This document shows positions 33,691 through 41,040 of a stretch of DNA of 46,706 bases, in pieces. The stretch covers positions 1 through 46,706 of the forward strand of contig JAEUKG010000018.1 of assembly GCA_016794325.1 (NCBI GenBank), read 5' to 3'. The stretch is from Myxococcales bacterium. Its GTDB lineage: Bacteria; Myxococcota_A; Polyangia; Polyangiales; Polyangiaceae. Under the pieces are notes generated by a model. The model was not told where the DNA came from. It made no database searches and saw only the letters and a program-made list of their open reading frames with translations. Position numbers and translations under genes: made by a program. How positions within the stretch are numbered: the stretch's first letter is position 1; the number at the start of each line of letters is the position of its first letter.

Positions 33691-34459
33691 GCTCGGTCCC
33701 GCCGTCGACCACCAGGCACGCGCCGGTGACGTACGACGCGGCGGGCGACACCAGGTAGAGGACAGCGTCCGCGATCTCGTCGATGCGGCCGAAGCGCCCG
33801 AGGGGGACGCGCTTGGTCATGCGCTTGGGGTCGTCGCCGCCGAGGCGCGACATCCCCTCCGTGCCCTCGATGGGGCCGGGAGACACCGACACGACGCGGA
33901 TCCCCGAGGGCCCCCACTCGAGGGCGAGATCGCGCGTCAGCTTCTCGATGCCGGCCTTGGCCGCGCCGGCGTGGCACTGGAGCGGCATCGGGACGTGGGC
34001 CTGCCCGGCGGTGATGCTCACGACCACGCCGCGCGCCGCGGCGAGGTGCTTGAAGGCGGCGCGGCACGCGTTGAACGTCCCGCACAGGTCGATGTCGACG
34101 ACCGAGCGGAAGCCGTTCGCGCTGAGCTGCGCGGCCGGCGCGAGGAAGTTGCCGGCGGCGCTGTTCACGAGGATGTCGAGCCCTCCGAGGGCGGCGACGG
34201 CGCCCTCGATCGCGCCCTCGAGCGCGGCGTATTGGCGCACGTCGCACGCGGCGGTGTGGCACTGGCCACCGGCCGCGCGGATCTCGGCGGCGACGGCGTC
34301 GAGCTTCTCCTGCGTGCGCCCGCAGAGGGCCACCTTCGCGCCTTGTTCGGCGAGCCGGCGCGCGATGCCGGCGCCGATCCCGCTGCCACCTCCGGTGACG
34401 AACGCGACCTTCCCGACGAGCAAGTTGGGCTGGAAAATCGAGGGCATGCGCGCATTCAA
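33650..34459 (-). CDS. 2,4-dienoyl-CoA reductase-like short-chain dehydrogenase
   Basis: 269 residues. SDR nucleotide loop TGGGSGIG (22-29), NSAAGNF (99-105), Ser148 and Lys168. The usual YxxxK Tyr is replaced by Ala164 (CHAGAAK), a trait of the dienoyl-CoA reductase branch, and the whole stretch HAGAAKAGIEKLTRDLALEWG plus SPGPIEGTEGMSRLGG resembles peroxisomal DECR2. It should reduce 2,4-dienoyl-CoA with NADPH during breakdown of unsaturated fatty acids. Start could be ATG 34459 or 34447. Ends inside the ctaA 3' end (convergent overlap of 41 bases). Confidence 0.85.
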   Translation of the reverse strand: MNARMPSIFQPNLLVGKVAFVTGGGSGIGAGIARRLAEQGAKVALCGRTQEKLDAVAAEIRAAGGQCHTAACDVRQYAALEGAIEGAVAALGGLDILVNSAAGNFLAPAAQLSANGFRSVVDIDLCGTFNACRAAFKHLAAARGVVVSITAGQAHVPMPLQCHAGAAKAGIEKLTRDLALEWGPSGIRVVSVSPGPIEGTEGMSRLGGDDPKRMTKRVPLGRFGRIDEIADAVLYLVSPAASYVTGACLVVDGGTELIGAGPFLDLMSG

Positions 34460-34505
34460 GGCCGCGCGCCCACCTGCCGCAACTCAATTCGCCGCGCGCG
34501 CGCGG

Positions 34506-34802
34506 TCAGCGGGGCGGCTCGCCGCGGGCGTCGTCGTCGTCGGCGATCTCGGCCAGCCCCGCGAGCTCCGCGAAGCGCGCGGGGTGGAGCGGCGGCCGCG
34601 GCGTGAACGGGAGGTTCGCCTCGTGACCGCGCTCGGCCAGCACGCGCGCGCACACCGCGACGCAGCCCTTGCCCTGGCACCACCCGGTGCCGAAGCCGGT
34701 GTAGCGCTTGAGCGACTCGATGTCGTCGTGGCCGCGATCGATCGCCTCCACGAGCTCGTGGAGCGTCACGTCCTCGCAGCGGCAGACGAACGCCTTCGCC
34801 AC
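34506..34802 (-). CDS. BFD-like [2Fe-2S] protein
   Basis: 98 residues from GTG 34802. Four cysteines in the bacterioferritin-associated-ferredoxin pattern: CRCEDVT at 7-13 and GWCQGKGC at 40-47, holding a [2Fe-2S] cluster. The charged C-terminal tail (residues 65-98) has no known role. Members are often subunits or domains of FAD oxidoreductases (e.g. HcnA, sarcosine-oxidase-like). Here the gene begins 1 base after the queD stop, so they are translated together, an unusual pairing. Electron donor unknown. Confidence 0.85.
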   Translation of the reverse strand: MAKAFVCRCEDVTLHELVEAIDRGHDDIESLKRYTGFGTGWCQGKGCVAVCARVLAERGHEANLPFTPRPPLHPARFAELAGLAEIADDDDARGEPPR

Positions 34803-34803
34803 C

Positions 34804-35166
34804 TCAGCCGCCCCGGTATTCGCAGCGGGCGTCGCACGTCTCGAACAGGGTGACCTGCTCGAGCGACGGGAGCTTCGCCTTCATCCGCTCCCAGATCCAA
34901 TGCGCGAGGACCTCGCTCGTCGGGTTCTCGAGGCCGGGGATCTCGTTCAGGTAGTTGTGATCGAGCACGTCGTGGAGCGGCTGCCAGATCGCGTAGAGCT
35001 CGCCGAAGTCGATGAACCAACCGGTCTCGGGGTTGACCGGGCCCTTGCACGCGATCTCGACCTTGAACGAGTGGCCGTGCAGCCGCTGGCATTTGTGGCC
35101 GGGCGGGACCTTGGGGAGGCGGTGCGCCGCCTCGAAGCGAAACTCGTGGACGAGCCTGACTTCCAT
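34804..35166 (-). CDS. queD: 6-carboxytetrahydropterin synthase (QueD)
   Basis: 120 residues, the compact length of bacterial QueD. ATG 35166 has AAGGAG six bases upstream. Zinc ligands His15, His30 and His32 (EAAH; LHGHSF), catalytic Cys26 (CQRLHGH), His70 in LDHNYL and Glu109 in LFET are all present. It converts dihydroneopterin triphosphate to 6-carboxytetrahydropterin, the first dedicated step to queuosine/preQ0. queC, queE and queF are not in the window. Closely coupled to the BFD-like gene downstream. Confidence 0.92.
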   Translation of the reverse strand: MEVRLVHEFRFEAAHRLPKVPPGHKCQRLHGHSFKVEIACKGPVNPETGWFIDFGELYAIWQPLHDVLDHNYLNEIPGLENPTSEVLAHWIWERMKAKLPSLEQVTLFETCDARCEYRGG

Positions 35167-35192
35167 CTGCGTCTCCTTAGCGACAAAAGCGA

Positions 35193-35221
35193 AGCGGCGC
35201 GAGACCAAGTCCCGCGCCGCT
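35193..35221 (-). terminator. Intrinsic terminator of the small lipoprotein gene
   Basis: On the minus strand, AGCGGCGCG (complement of 35213-35221) pairs perfectly with CGCGCCGCT over 9 bases around an 11-base loop with 3 further pairs, then TCGCTTTTG follows. It lies between the lipoprotein stop (35268) and the queD ribosome site, so it should separate the two transcripts. Confidence 0.65.
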
Positions 35222-35231
35222 CACGCTCGTG

Positions 35232-35266
35232 GTCACCGCCTCGCCCGGAAGGCGAGACGGGGTGAC
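35232..35266 (-). other. Nested hairpin directly after the lipoprotein stop
   Basis: GTCACC pairs with GGTGAC as outer stem and CTCGCC with GGCGAG as inner stem around CGGAA. It starts 2 bases past the lipoprotein stop. It may assist termination or protect the mRNA end. No T-run directly follows. Confidence 0.5.
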
Positions 35267-35267
35267 T

Positions 35268-35606
35268 TCACTTCTTGCCGGCGGGCTTGGTGCCGGGCTT
35301 CGCGCTCGCCGAGGTGGCGGGCTTGCCGCTGGCCGAGGCCGCGGGCTTCGCGCTCGCCGACGAGGGCGGGGTCGCGGTGGTGGTGTCGACCGGCGGGGTC
35401 GTCGGGACGGCCGAGGCGACCGACGAAGCGGCCGACGAAGCCATCGTCGAGGCGGTCGGGGCCGCGATGTCGGTGCTCGCCGAGGTGACCGGGTTGCTGG
35501 GGGTGACAGGCTCCGGCTCCTTCTTGTCGCCGCCGCAGGCGACGAAGAAACCAACGGCCGCCGTGACGGCGAAGGGCGCCAAAACCAGAAGCTTGCTCTT
35601 TTGCAT
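35268..35606 (-). CDS. Small Ala/Ser/Pro/Thr-rich lipoprotein
   Basis: 112 residues. ATG 35606 has GGAG six bases upstream and starts a signal ending VGFFVA-C-GG (Cys24 or so). The rest is disordered: repeated Ala-Ser-Ala, Pro-Thr-Thr and a Lys/Pro C-terminus (KPGTKPAGKK). There is no globular domain, so it may be a tether or spacer between membrane and cell wall. Divergent from the DUF2330 genes over a 375-base gap. Confidence 0.8.
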   Translation of the reverse strand: MQKSKLLVLAPFAVTAAVGFFVACGGDKKEPEPVTPSNPVTSASTDIAAPTASTMASSAASSVASAVPTTPPVDTTTATPPSSASAKPAASASGKPATSASAKPGTKPAGKK

Positions 35607-35981
35607 GTCGTTCTCCGTAGGAGCTGCCATGGGCAGCGATAATTTCCGTTTTCAGCCGCTCTGGGCGGCGAACTCACGAGGAGCTGCGGAAAAGACCGTT
35701 GCTCCTCGGGCCTGGCTCGCGCCAAGGGCCGAAATGCGAGCCGTAGTTACTTCCCGTTTTTGCCTAGCACAACAAAAAAGCTATCCCCCGAGCCTGTGCC
35801 AGGGCGTGCCGAGCCCGCCCTCCGTGTCGCGGCGGGGGCACCACGGTGGGGATTTACATCAGTAGATCCATGCGGTTGCGTTGTGGGCACAGTCCGTGCT
35901 TTTGAAGCCCATCTCATCTATCGTGATCTGAGGGCGTCTTCGCTCCCAGCCAACCAACAGCCCAGCAGACGGAGTGTGGTC
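35607..35981. promoter_or_regulatory. Intergenic region between divergent lipoprotein and DUF2330 genes
   Basis: About 375 bases with no convincing gene and several AT-rich patches (near 35640-35655 and 35745-35790) that stand out in this genome. It should hold the promoters of both flanking transcripts. A longer in-frame extension of the DUF2330 gene through part of it has no protein-like sequence. Confidence 0.6.
35760..35787 (+). promoter_or_regulatory. Possible sigma70-type promoter for the DUF2330 genes
   Basis: TTGCCT (35760-35765) and TATCCC (35782-35787) are spaced by 16 bases containing an A-run. The -10 match is poor, and the predicted leader would be about 190 bases, so this is tentative. 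Confidence 0.22.
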
Positions 35982-37400
35982 ATGAGGAAAGCGGTCTTCG
36001 GAGCTCTGGTCGGAGCGGCGCTCGCAACCGGCGCCGTGCTCGTGCCCGCCGACGCGTACGCTTGCGGTGGGTGCTTCGGCCCGCCGCCGCCGCCCTCCGA
36101 GCAACCCTCGATCGTCACCGACCACCGCATGGTGTTCTCGGTCTCGCAGGGCCAGACGACGCTCTACGACCAGATCAAGTACACGGGCAACCCGGCGTCG
36201 TTCGCGTGGGTGCTCCCCATCGTCGGCGAGGTCAAGGTCGGGCTCTCGTCCGACGTGATGTTCGGGGTGCTCGATCGCAACACCCAGACGACCATCCAGG
36301 CGCCGCCGCTCAACTGCCCCCCGCGCCCCTCGGACTGCAACAACCGCAACGCCTTCGGCGCTGCGCCGTCCGCCGACGGGAGCAGCAGCGGCGGCGGCAC
36401 GGGCGTCGACGTCCTCAAGAGCGAGGTCGTCGGGCCCTACGAAACGGTTCAGCTTCGGTCGACGGATCCGAACGCCCTCATCAACTGGCTGAACGAGAAC
36501 AAGTTCGTCATCCAGGAAGACTCGAAGCCCGTCATCGCCCAATACGTGAAGGAGCACTTCGACTTCCTCGCGCTCAAGCTCGCGCCCGGCCAGAACGTGA
36601 AGTCGATGCGCCCGGTGAGCATCACCACCCAAGGCGCCTCCCCCGTGTTGCCGCTGCGGATGGTCGCGGCCGGCACCGGCGCCACCGTCGGCATCACCTT
36701 GTGGGTGGTGGCCGAGGGGCGCTACGAGACGCAGAACTTCCCGTTCTTCCGCGTCGAGACCGACGAGATCGCGTGGGACTGGGCGGCGCAGAAGAGCAAC
36801 TACACCGACCTCCGCAAGGCGAAGACCGACGCGTCGGGCGGCCGCGCGTGGGAGATCGAGTCTTCGATCGCGCTCGGCAAAGACACCCTGTCGCAGCAGA
36901 TCCAGTACGGCGGCGGCGGCATCGGCGGCTCGAGCAGCGGCGGCGCCCAGCCCGAGGACTTCGGCGGCTACGCCCCGATCAAGGACGGCCAGGGGCAGGT
37001 CACGAAGACCGCGCGCCAGGTGTACGAGGAGGACATGAAGACGCTCCTCGGGTCGATCTCGGGCTCGTCGATCCGGCTCACCCGCATCCGCGCCGACCTC
37101 TCGCACGCGGCCCTCACGGAGGACCTCGTCATCAGCGCGTCGAAGGACCAGGCGGTGCTCACCCCCTACCGCCAGCTCACCAAGGAGATCGGCGAGCCGC
37201 TCTGCCCGGTGTGGGACGGCTGCACGCAGGTGGGCACCGCGCCCCGGAGCGAGGCGATCGCCAAGGGCCGGCAGAGCGAGGACACCGCGTCGTTCACCTG
37301 CAAGACCTCGCCGAAGAGCAGCTTCCCCAGCGTGCTCGGCCTCGGCGCGCTCGCGTCGTTCCTCGGCCTGGTGGTGGTCCGGGCCCGCAAGAAGAGCTGA
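35982..37400 (+). CDS. DUF2330 secreted surface protein, copy 1
   Basis: 472 residues. ATG 35982 follows GGAG (35971-35974). Signal peptide (LVGAALATGAVLVPADAYA) is cut before CGGCFG, then the DUF2330 signature TDHRMVFSVSQGQTTLYDQI and FAWVLPIVGEV. Mid-protein QNFPFFRVETDEIAWDW and Gly/Ser linkers follow. The C-terminus has a Cys (TCKTS), a hydrophobic stretch (SVLGLGALASFLGLVVV) and RARKKS, resembling a MYXO-CTERM sorting tail. Function of DUF2330 is unknown. Forms an operon with the paralog 30 bases downstream. Confidence 0.9.
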   Translation: MRKAVFGALVGAALATGAVLVPADAYACGGCFGPPPPPSEQPSIVTDHRMVFSVSQGQTTLYDQIKYTGNPASFAWVLPIVGEVKVGLSSDVMFGVLDRNTQTTIQAPPLNCPPRPSDCNNRNAFGAAPSADGSSSGGGTGVDVLKSEVVGPYETVQLRSTDPNALINWLNENKFVIQEDSKPVIAQYVKEHFDFLALKLAPGQNVKSMRPVSITTQGASPVLPLRMVAAGTGATVGITLWVVAEGRYETQNFPFFRVETDEIAWDWAAQKSNYTDLRKAKTDASGGRAWEIESSIALGKDTLSQQIQYGGGGIGGSSSGGAQPEDFGGYAPIKDGQGQVTKTARQVYEEDMKTLLGSISGSSIRLTRIRADLSHAALTEDLVISASKDQAVLTPYRQLTKEIGEPLCPVWDGCTQVGTAPRSEAIAKGRQSEDTASFTCKTSPKSSFPSVLGLGALASFLGLVVVRARKKS

Positions 37401-37430
37401 TCGTCGTCGGCTCGCTCACTGGAGGTGCAC

Positions 37431-38807
37431 ATGAAGACGTCGATCGTCGTGGGCCTGGCAGGCGCGCTGCTCGGGTGCGTGCTCCTCGTCCCCTCCGAGG
37501 CCCGAGCTTGCGGCGGCTGCTTCGGCGAGCAGCCCACCGTCGTCACCGATCACCGCATGGTGTTCTCGGTCTGGCAGGACAAGACGACGCTCTACGATCA
37601 GATCGTCTACTCCGGCGACCCCAAGTCGTTCGCGTGGGTCCTACCGATCGTCGGTCAGGTCGAGGTCGCGGTGTCGTCGGACGTGATGTTCCGCGCGCTC
37701 GATCAGCAGACCGCGACGACGATCCGCCCTCCGCCGCGGAACTGCCCTGCCCAGGCCCAGACCTGCGATCTGCCGCAGTCGGCCGGGGGCTTCGCCGACG
37801 GCGGCGCGGCGAGCGGCGGCGTCGACGTGCTCAAGAGCGAGGTGGTCGGGCCCTACGAGACCGTGCAGCTCCGCTCCACCGATCCGGGCGCGCTGAACAC
37901 GTGGCTCGTCGACCACGCCTTCGTGATCCCCGAGGACAACAAGCCGATCATCGCCCAGTACGTCACCGAGCACTTCGACTTCCTCGCGATCAAGCTCGTC
38001 CCCGGGAAGTCGGTCACCTCGATGCGGCCGATCGCGATCACGACCGTGGGGGCTTCGGCGGTGCTGCCGCTCCGCATGGTGGGGGCGGGCGCGGGGGCGA
38101 ACGTCGGCATCACGCTCTGGGTCGTGTCCGAGGGCCGCTACGCGCCGCAGAACTTCCCGTTCTTCCGCGTCGCCGACGACGAGATCGTCTGGGACTGGAA
38201 CACGAACGCGAGCAACTACCGCGCGCTCCGCCAGGACAAGAGCGCGCAGTCGGGCGGGCGCGCGTGGGAGATCGAGAGCTCCACCGACGTCTCCAAGTCG
38301 GCCTTGCGCTCGCGCCTCCAGTTCGGGACGGCGCCGACGTCGAACGGCGACCCGCAGGTGGGAGGTTATCTCCCCGAGCTCGACGGTCAGGGCAAGGTGA
38401 CCAAATCGTCGCAGAAGCTCCTCGAAGAGGACATGGCGCGCCTGCTCGGGTCGGCGCCGAGCGCCAGCGTCCGCGTGACCCGCATGCGCGCAGATCTCGC
38501 GCGCGCGGCGCTCGACAAGGACCTCCTCGTCACCGCCAGCTCCGATCAAGCCGCGCTGCCGAACGTCCGTCAGGTCACGCGGGAGGCCAACGAGCCCCTC
38601 TGCCCCGTGTACGACGGGTGCGAGTACGTCGGGCAAGCTCCGCGCAGCGAGGCGGGAGCGCGCAAAGACTCCGCCGCGCTCGGCGGCGGCGGCTGCACCG
38701 CGGCGCGCGGAGATCACTCGACCGGCACGCTCGCGTCGGCGCTGGCCGTGCTGAGCTTGGCGGGCGTCGCCGCCGCTCGGTCGCGCCGCGCGCGCCCGCG
38801 CCGTTGA
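37431..38807 (+). CDS. DUF2330 secreted surface protein, copy 2
   Basis: 458 residues, clearly paralogous to copy 1 from CGGCFG to the DEPLCPV-like region (EPLCPVYDGCEYVGQAPRSEA). ATG 37431 has GGAGG five bases upstream. Copy 1 has longer Gly/Ser inserts. The C-terminus is a clearer MYXO-CTERM-type tail: GGGGCTAARG, a hydrophobic run (TLASALAVLSLAGVAAA), then RSRRARPRR. In myxobacteria such tails are thought to be cut at the Cys by a myxosortase and the protein kept at the surface. Partner or ligand unknown. Confidence 0.9.
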   Translation: MKTSIVVGLAGALLGCVLLVPSEARACGGCFGEQPTVVTDHRMVFSVWQDKTTLYDQIVYSGDPKSFAWVLPIVGQVEVAVSSDVMFRALDQQTATTIRPPPRNCPAQAQTCDLPQSAGGFADGGAASGGVDVLKSEVVGPYETVQLRSTDPGALNTWLVDHAFVIPEDNKPIIAQYVTEHFDFLAIKLVPGKSVTSMRPIAITTVGASAVLPLRMVGAGAGANVGITLWVVSEGRYAPQNFPFFRVADDEIVWDWNTNASNYRALRQDKSAQSGGRAWEIESSTDVSKSALRSRLQFGTAPTSNGDPQVGGYLPELDGQGKVTKSSQKLLEEDMARLLGSAPSASVRVTRMRADLARAALDKDLLVTASSDQAALPNVRQVTREANEPLCPVYDGCEYVGQAPRSEAGARKDSAALGGGGCTAARGDHSTGTLASALAVLSLAGVAAARSRRARPRR

Positions 38808-38852
38808 AACGACCCTTGGAGAGGGGCGCGGGATGCCCTATGGATCGAAGGG

Positions 38853-39365
38853 ATGAACGCACGCCTCCTCTTCGCCAGCGCGCTGTTCGCAGCCGCGGCG
38901 GGTTTGGCAATCGGCTCGGGCTGCACCTCCTCCGATCCGGGCACGGGTCCGCCCAGCTCGTGCGCGGAGTACACCCCGCCGGCGACGTTCGACGCGCAGA
39001 ACCCCAAGATCTCGTTCAAGAACGACCTCGCCCCCATGTTCGAGGCGTCGTGCGGCTTCACCTCGTGCCACGGTGCGCTCACGGGCGCCAACAACGGCCT
39101 CTACGTCGGTAAGGACGGCGCGCGCTTCGTGAAGGAGGCGGTGAGCCAGCCCGCGCTCCAGCTCACGTCGATGCCGTTCGTCACCGCCGGCGATCCGAAG
39201 AAGAGCTACTTCATGCACAAGCTCGACAACGATTTGTGCGTGTTCGACAAGCAGTGCGGCGGCGGGTCGTGCCTCGACCCGATGCCGCAGGGCGCGCCGC
39301 TCTGGTCGGTGGAGGATCGCGACAAGGTCCGGCGCTGGATCGCCCAGGGCGCCCAGAACAACTGA
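38853..39365 (+). CDS. Cytochrome-c-like lipoprotein with an atypical CX4CH motif
   Basis: 170 residues. Lipoprotein signal ends at Cys24 (AIGSG-C). The body has the planctomycete/myxobacterial cytochrome-like pattern: ISFKNDLAPMFEASCGFTSCHGAL, with C67-x4-C72-H73 instead of CXXCH, and later PKKSYFMHKLDNDLC, DPMPQGAPLW and VRRWIAQGA. The second half resembles the C-terminal part of such domains, with Met and Cys residues. Whether heme is attached through CX4CH is uncertain; it may be a degenerate, heme-free relative. Likely periplasmic or surface electron-transfer or binding protein. 45 bases after DUF2330 copy 2. Confidence 0.75.
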   Translation: MNARLLFASALFAAAAGLAIGSGCTSSDPGTGPPSSCAEYTPPATFDAQNPKISFKNDLAPMFEASCGFTSCHGALTGANNGLYVGKDGARFVKEAVSQPALQLTSMPFVTAGDPKKSYFMHKLDNDLCVFDKQCGGGSCLDPMPQGAPLWSVEDRDKVRRWIAQGAQNN

Positions 39366-39375
39366 GCGCGCGCGG

Positions 39376-40002
39376 ATGATCGGTCGCCTCTCGGGCTCGG
39401 TGATCGCACACGAAGACGACGGCACGGTCGTCGTCGACGTCGGCGGCGTGGGCTACGACCTCACCGTGCCCATCGGCACCGTGGGCCGCGCCGCCACCGA
39501 CGAGGCCGGGCGGACGGTGTTCTTCGTGCACACCCACGTGCGCGAGGAGGCGCTGTCGCTCTTCGGCTTCGCGTCCGATCGCGAGCGCACGGCGTTCCGC
39601 ACCCTCATCGGGGTGAGCAACGTCGGCCCGAAGACGGCGATCGCCGTCCTCTCGGCGCTCCCGGCCGAGGAGCTCGCGCGCGCGGTCGCCTCGCGAGAGC
39701 TCGGCAAGCTCACCTCGATCAGCGGCGTGGGGAAGAAGACGGCCGAGCGCCTCCTCCTCGAGCTCAAAGACAAGCTCCCCGTGCTCACCCACGAGGGGGC
39801 GAGCGTGCAAGTGCAGAATGCACCTAAATCGAACGGCGCCGCGCCGTCCGGCGGCAAGGCCGAGCTCCTCGCGAGCGCGCTCACCCGCCTCGGCTACAAA
39901 CCCGTGGAGGCCGACCGGGCGGTGAAGGCGCTCGAGGATCGGATCGCGACCGACGAGCTCGCCGCGCTCGTGAAGGACGCGCTCGCGTTCCTCGCCAAGT
40001 GA
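39376..40002 (+). CDS. ruvA: Holliday junction branch migration complex subunit RuvA
   Basis: 208 residues. OB-fold domain I (MIGRLSGSVI, VVVDVGGVGYDLTVP, VREEALSLFGFAS), then the two HhH motifs of domain II (LIGVSNVGPKTAIAVLSALP; LTSISGVGKKTAERLLLELKDK), a flexible acidic/Gly linker (about 145-158), and the three-helix domain III (LASALTRLGYKPVEADRAVKAL) that binds RuvB. It forms the tetramer that holds four-way junctions. ruvB and ruvC are not in the window. The gene is 10 bases downstream of the cytochrome-like lipoprotein, and converges on rtcA. Confidence 0.96.
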   Translation: MIGRLSGSVIAHEDDGTVVVDVGGVGYDLTVPIGTVGRAATDEAGRTVFFVHTHVREEALSLFGFASDRERTAFRTLIGVSNVGPKTAIAVLSALPAEELARAVASRELGKLTSISGVGKKTAERLLLELKDKLPVLTHEGASVQVQNAPKSNGAAPSGGKAELLASALTRLGYKPVEADRAVKALEDRIATDELAALVKDALAFLAK

Positions 40003-40011
40003 CGGCGGCGG

Positions 40012-41037
40012 TCACCGGACGGTGATCACGAAGCGCCCGCGCCCCTCGTCGCGCGCCTCGAAGCGCACGTCGGGCAGGAAGCGGGGCACGAGCCCCATCT
40101 GGGTGGTGGTGTGGAGGCTGGGAGCGACGGTCGCGATCTCGCCGCCGCGCCCGAGCGCCATCGGCAAGAGGTGCTGATCGGCGAGGTGCTCGCCGATCGG
40201 CACGTCGGCCGCGAGGAGCGCGCGAGCCTCCTCGGCCGCCGCGTCGGCGACCTTCTTCGCCGGCACGCCCTTCTCTCCGAAGGCGGTGACGATCTCGCGC
40301 GAACGCTCGCGCTCGATCTCCACCATCACCGCGTTGCCGGGGCCGCGCTCGGGGGCGAGCTCGTCCACCCCGACCGCGTCGCGCGGGAGCGCCAGCGCCT
40401 CGGCGAGGTGGGTCACCTCGTCCCAGCCGACGCGCGGGCGGATCCCCGCCACGAGCGCGCGCGCGCGCACCGCGGTCACCCGGCCGTCGTCGAGGGCCTC
40501 GAAGCGGCTCACGCGACCGGCGCCCTCGGGCCGCACGTGCACCTCCACGTCGCCGCCGCCGGCGGGGAAGAAGCCGTGGCGGTGGAGGGTCGCCTCCACC
40601 GCCAGGCCCATCCGCGCGAGCGCGGGCACGAACGCGCGGGCGAAGTGATCGAACGGCGGCGCCATCGGGGCGTGGGTGCCCCCGGTGACGCGCACGGTCG
40701 ACGGCTCCTTCGCGAGGAGGAGCGCGGGCAAGATCGTCTGCACGACGAGGAGCGCCGATCCCGCGGAGCCGATCGAAAACGTGTAGTTTCCACCTTTCAG
40801 CGCGCGAGGAGAGAAGGAGACGCGGCGCGAGCCGAGCTCGGCGCCGGTGACCTCCGCGTCCCCCACCGCGGCCGCGGCGCGGAGGGCGGTGAGGTGCTGC
40901 CGGAGGAGGCCGGGCTTGGCCCTCCCGCCCCGAACGTCGTCGAGGCGGAAGGGGGTCCCGGTCGCGAGCGAGAGCGCGAGCGAGGTCCGGAGGACCTGCC
41001 CGCCGCCCTCTCCTTGTCGTCCGTCGATGTTCAACAT
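40012..41037 (-). CDS. rtcA: RNA 3'-terminal phosphate cyclase
   Basis: 341 residues, full length. Family landmarks: IDGRQGEGGGQVLRTSLALS (3-22), RGGRAKPGLLRQHLTALRAAA split at 36-56, TGGTHAPMAPPFDHF, HGFFPAGGGDVEVHV, and the AMP-binding catalytic His in GEHLADQHLLPMALG near residue 285. It converts RNA 3'-phosphate to a 2',3'-cyclic phosphate using ATP. ATG 41037 lies 3 bases past the rtcB stop, so the two are coupled in one operon. Confidence 0.96.
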   Translation of the reverse strand: MLNIDGRQGEGGGQVLRTSLALSLATGTPFRLDDVRGGRAKPGLLRQHLTALRAAAAVGDAEVTGAELGSRRVSFSPRALKGGNYTFSIGSAGSALLVVQTILPALLLAKEPSTVRVTGGTHAPMAPPFDHFARAFVPALARMGLAVEATLHRHGFFPAGGGDVEVHVRPEGAGRVSRFEALDDGRVTAVRARALVAGIRPRVGWDEVTHLAEALALPRDAVGVDELAPERGPGNAVMVEIERERSREIVTAFGEKGVPAKKVADAAAEEARALLAADVPIGEHLADQHLLPMALGRGGEIATVAPSLHTTTQMGLVPRFLPDVRFEARDEGRGRFVITVR

Positions 41038-41040
41038 GGC

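Noticed and set aside
36062-39112. 1016-codon plus-strand frame through the DUF2330 region
   Set aside because: It is an out-of-frame shadow of two DUF2330 genes that have signal peptides, Shine-Dalgarno sites and mutual similarity.
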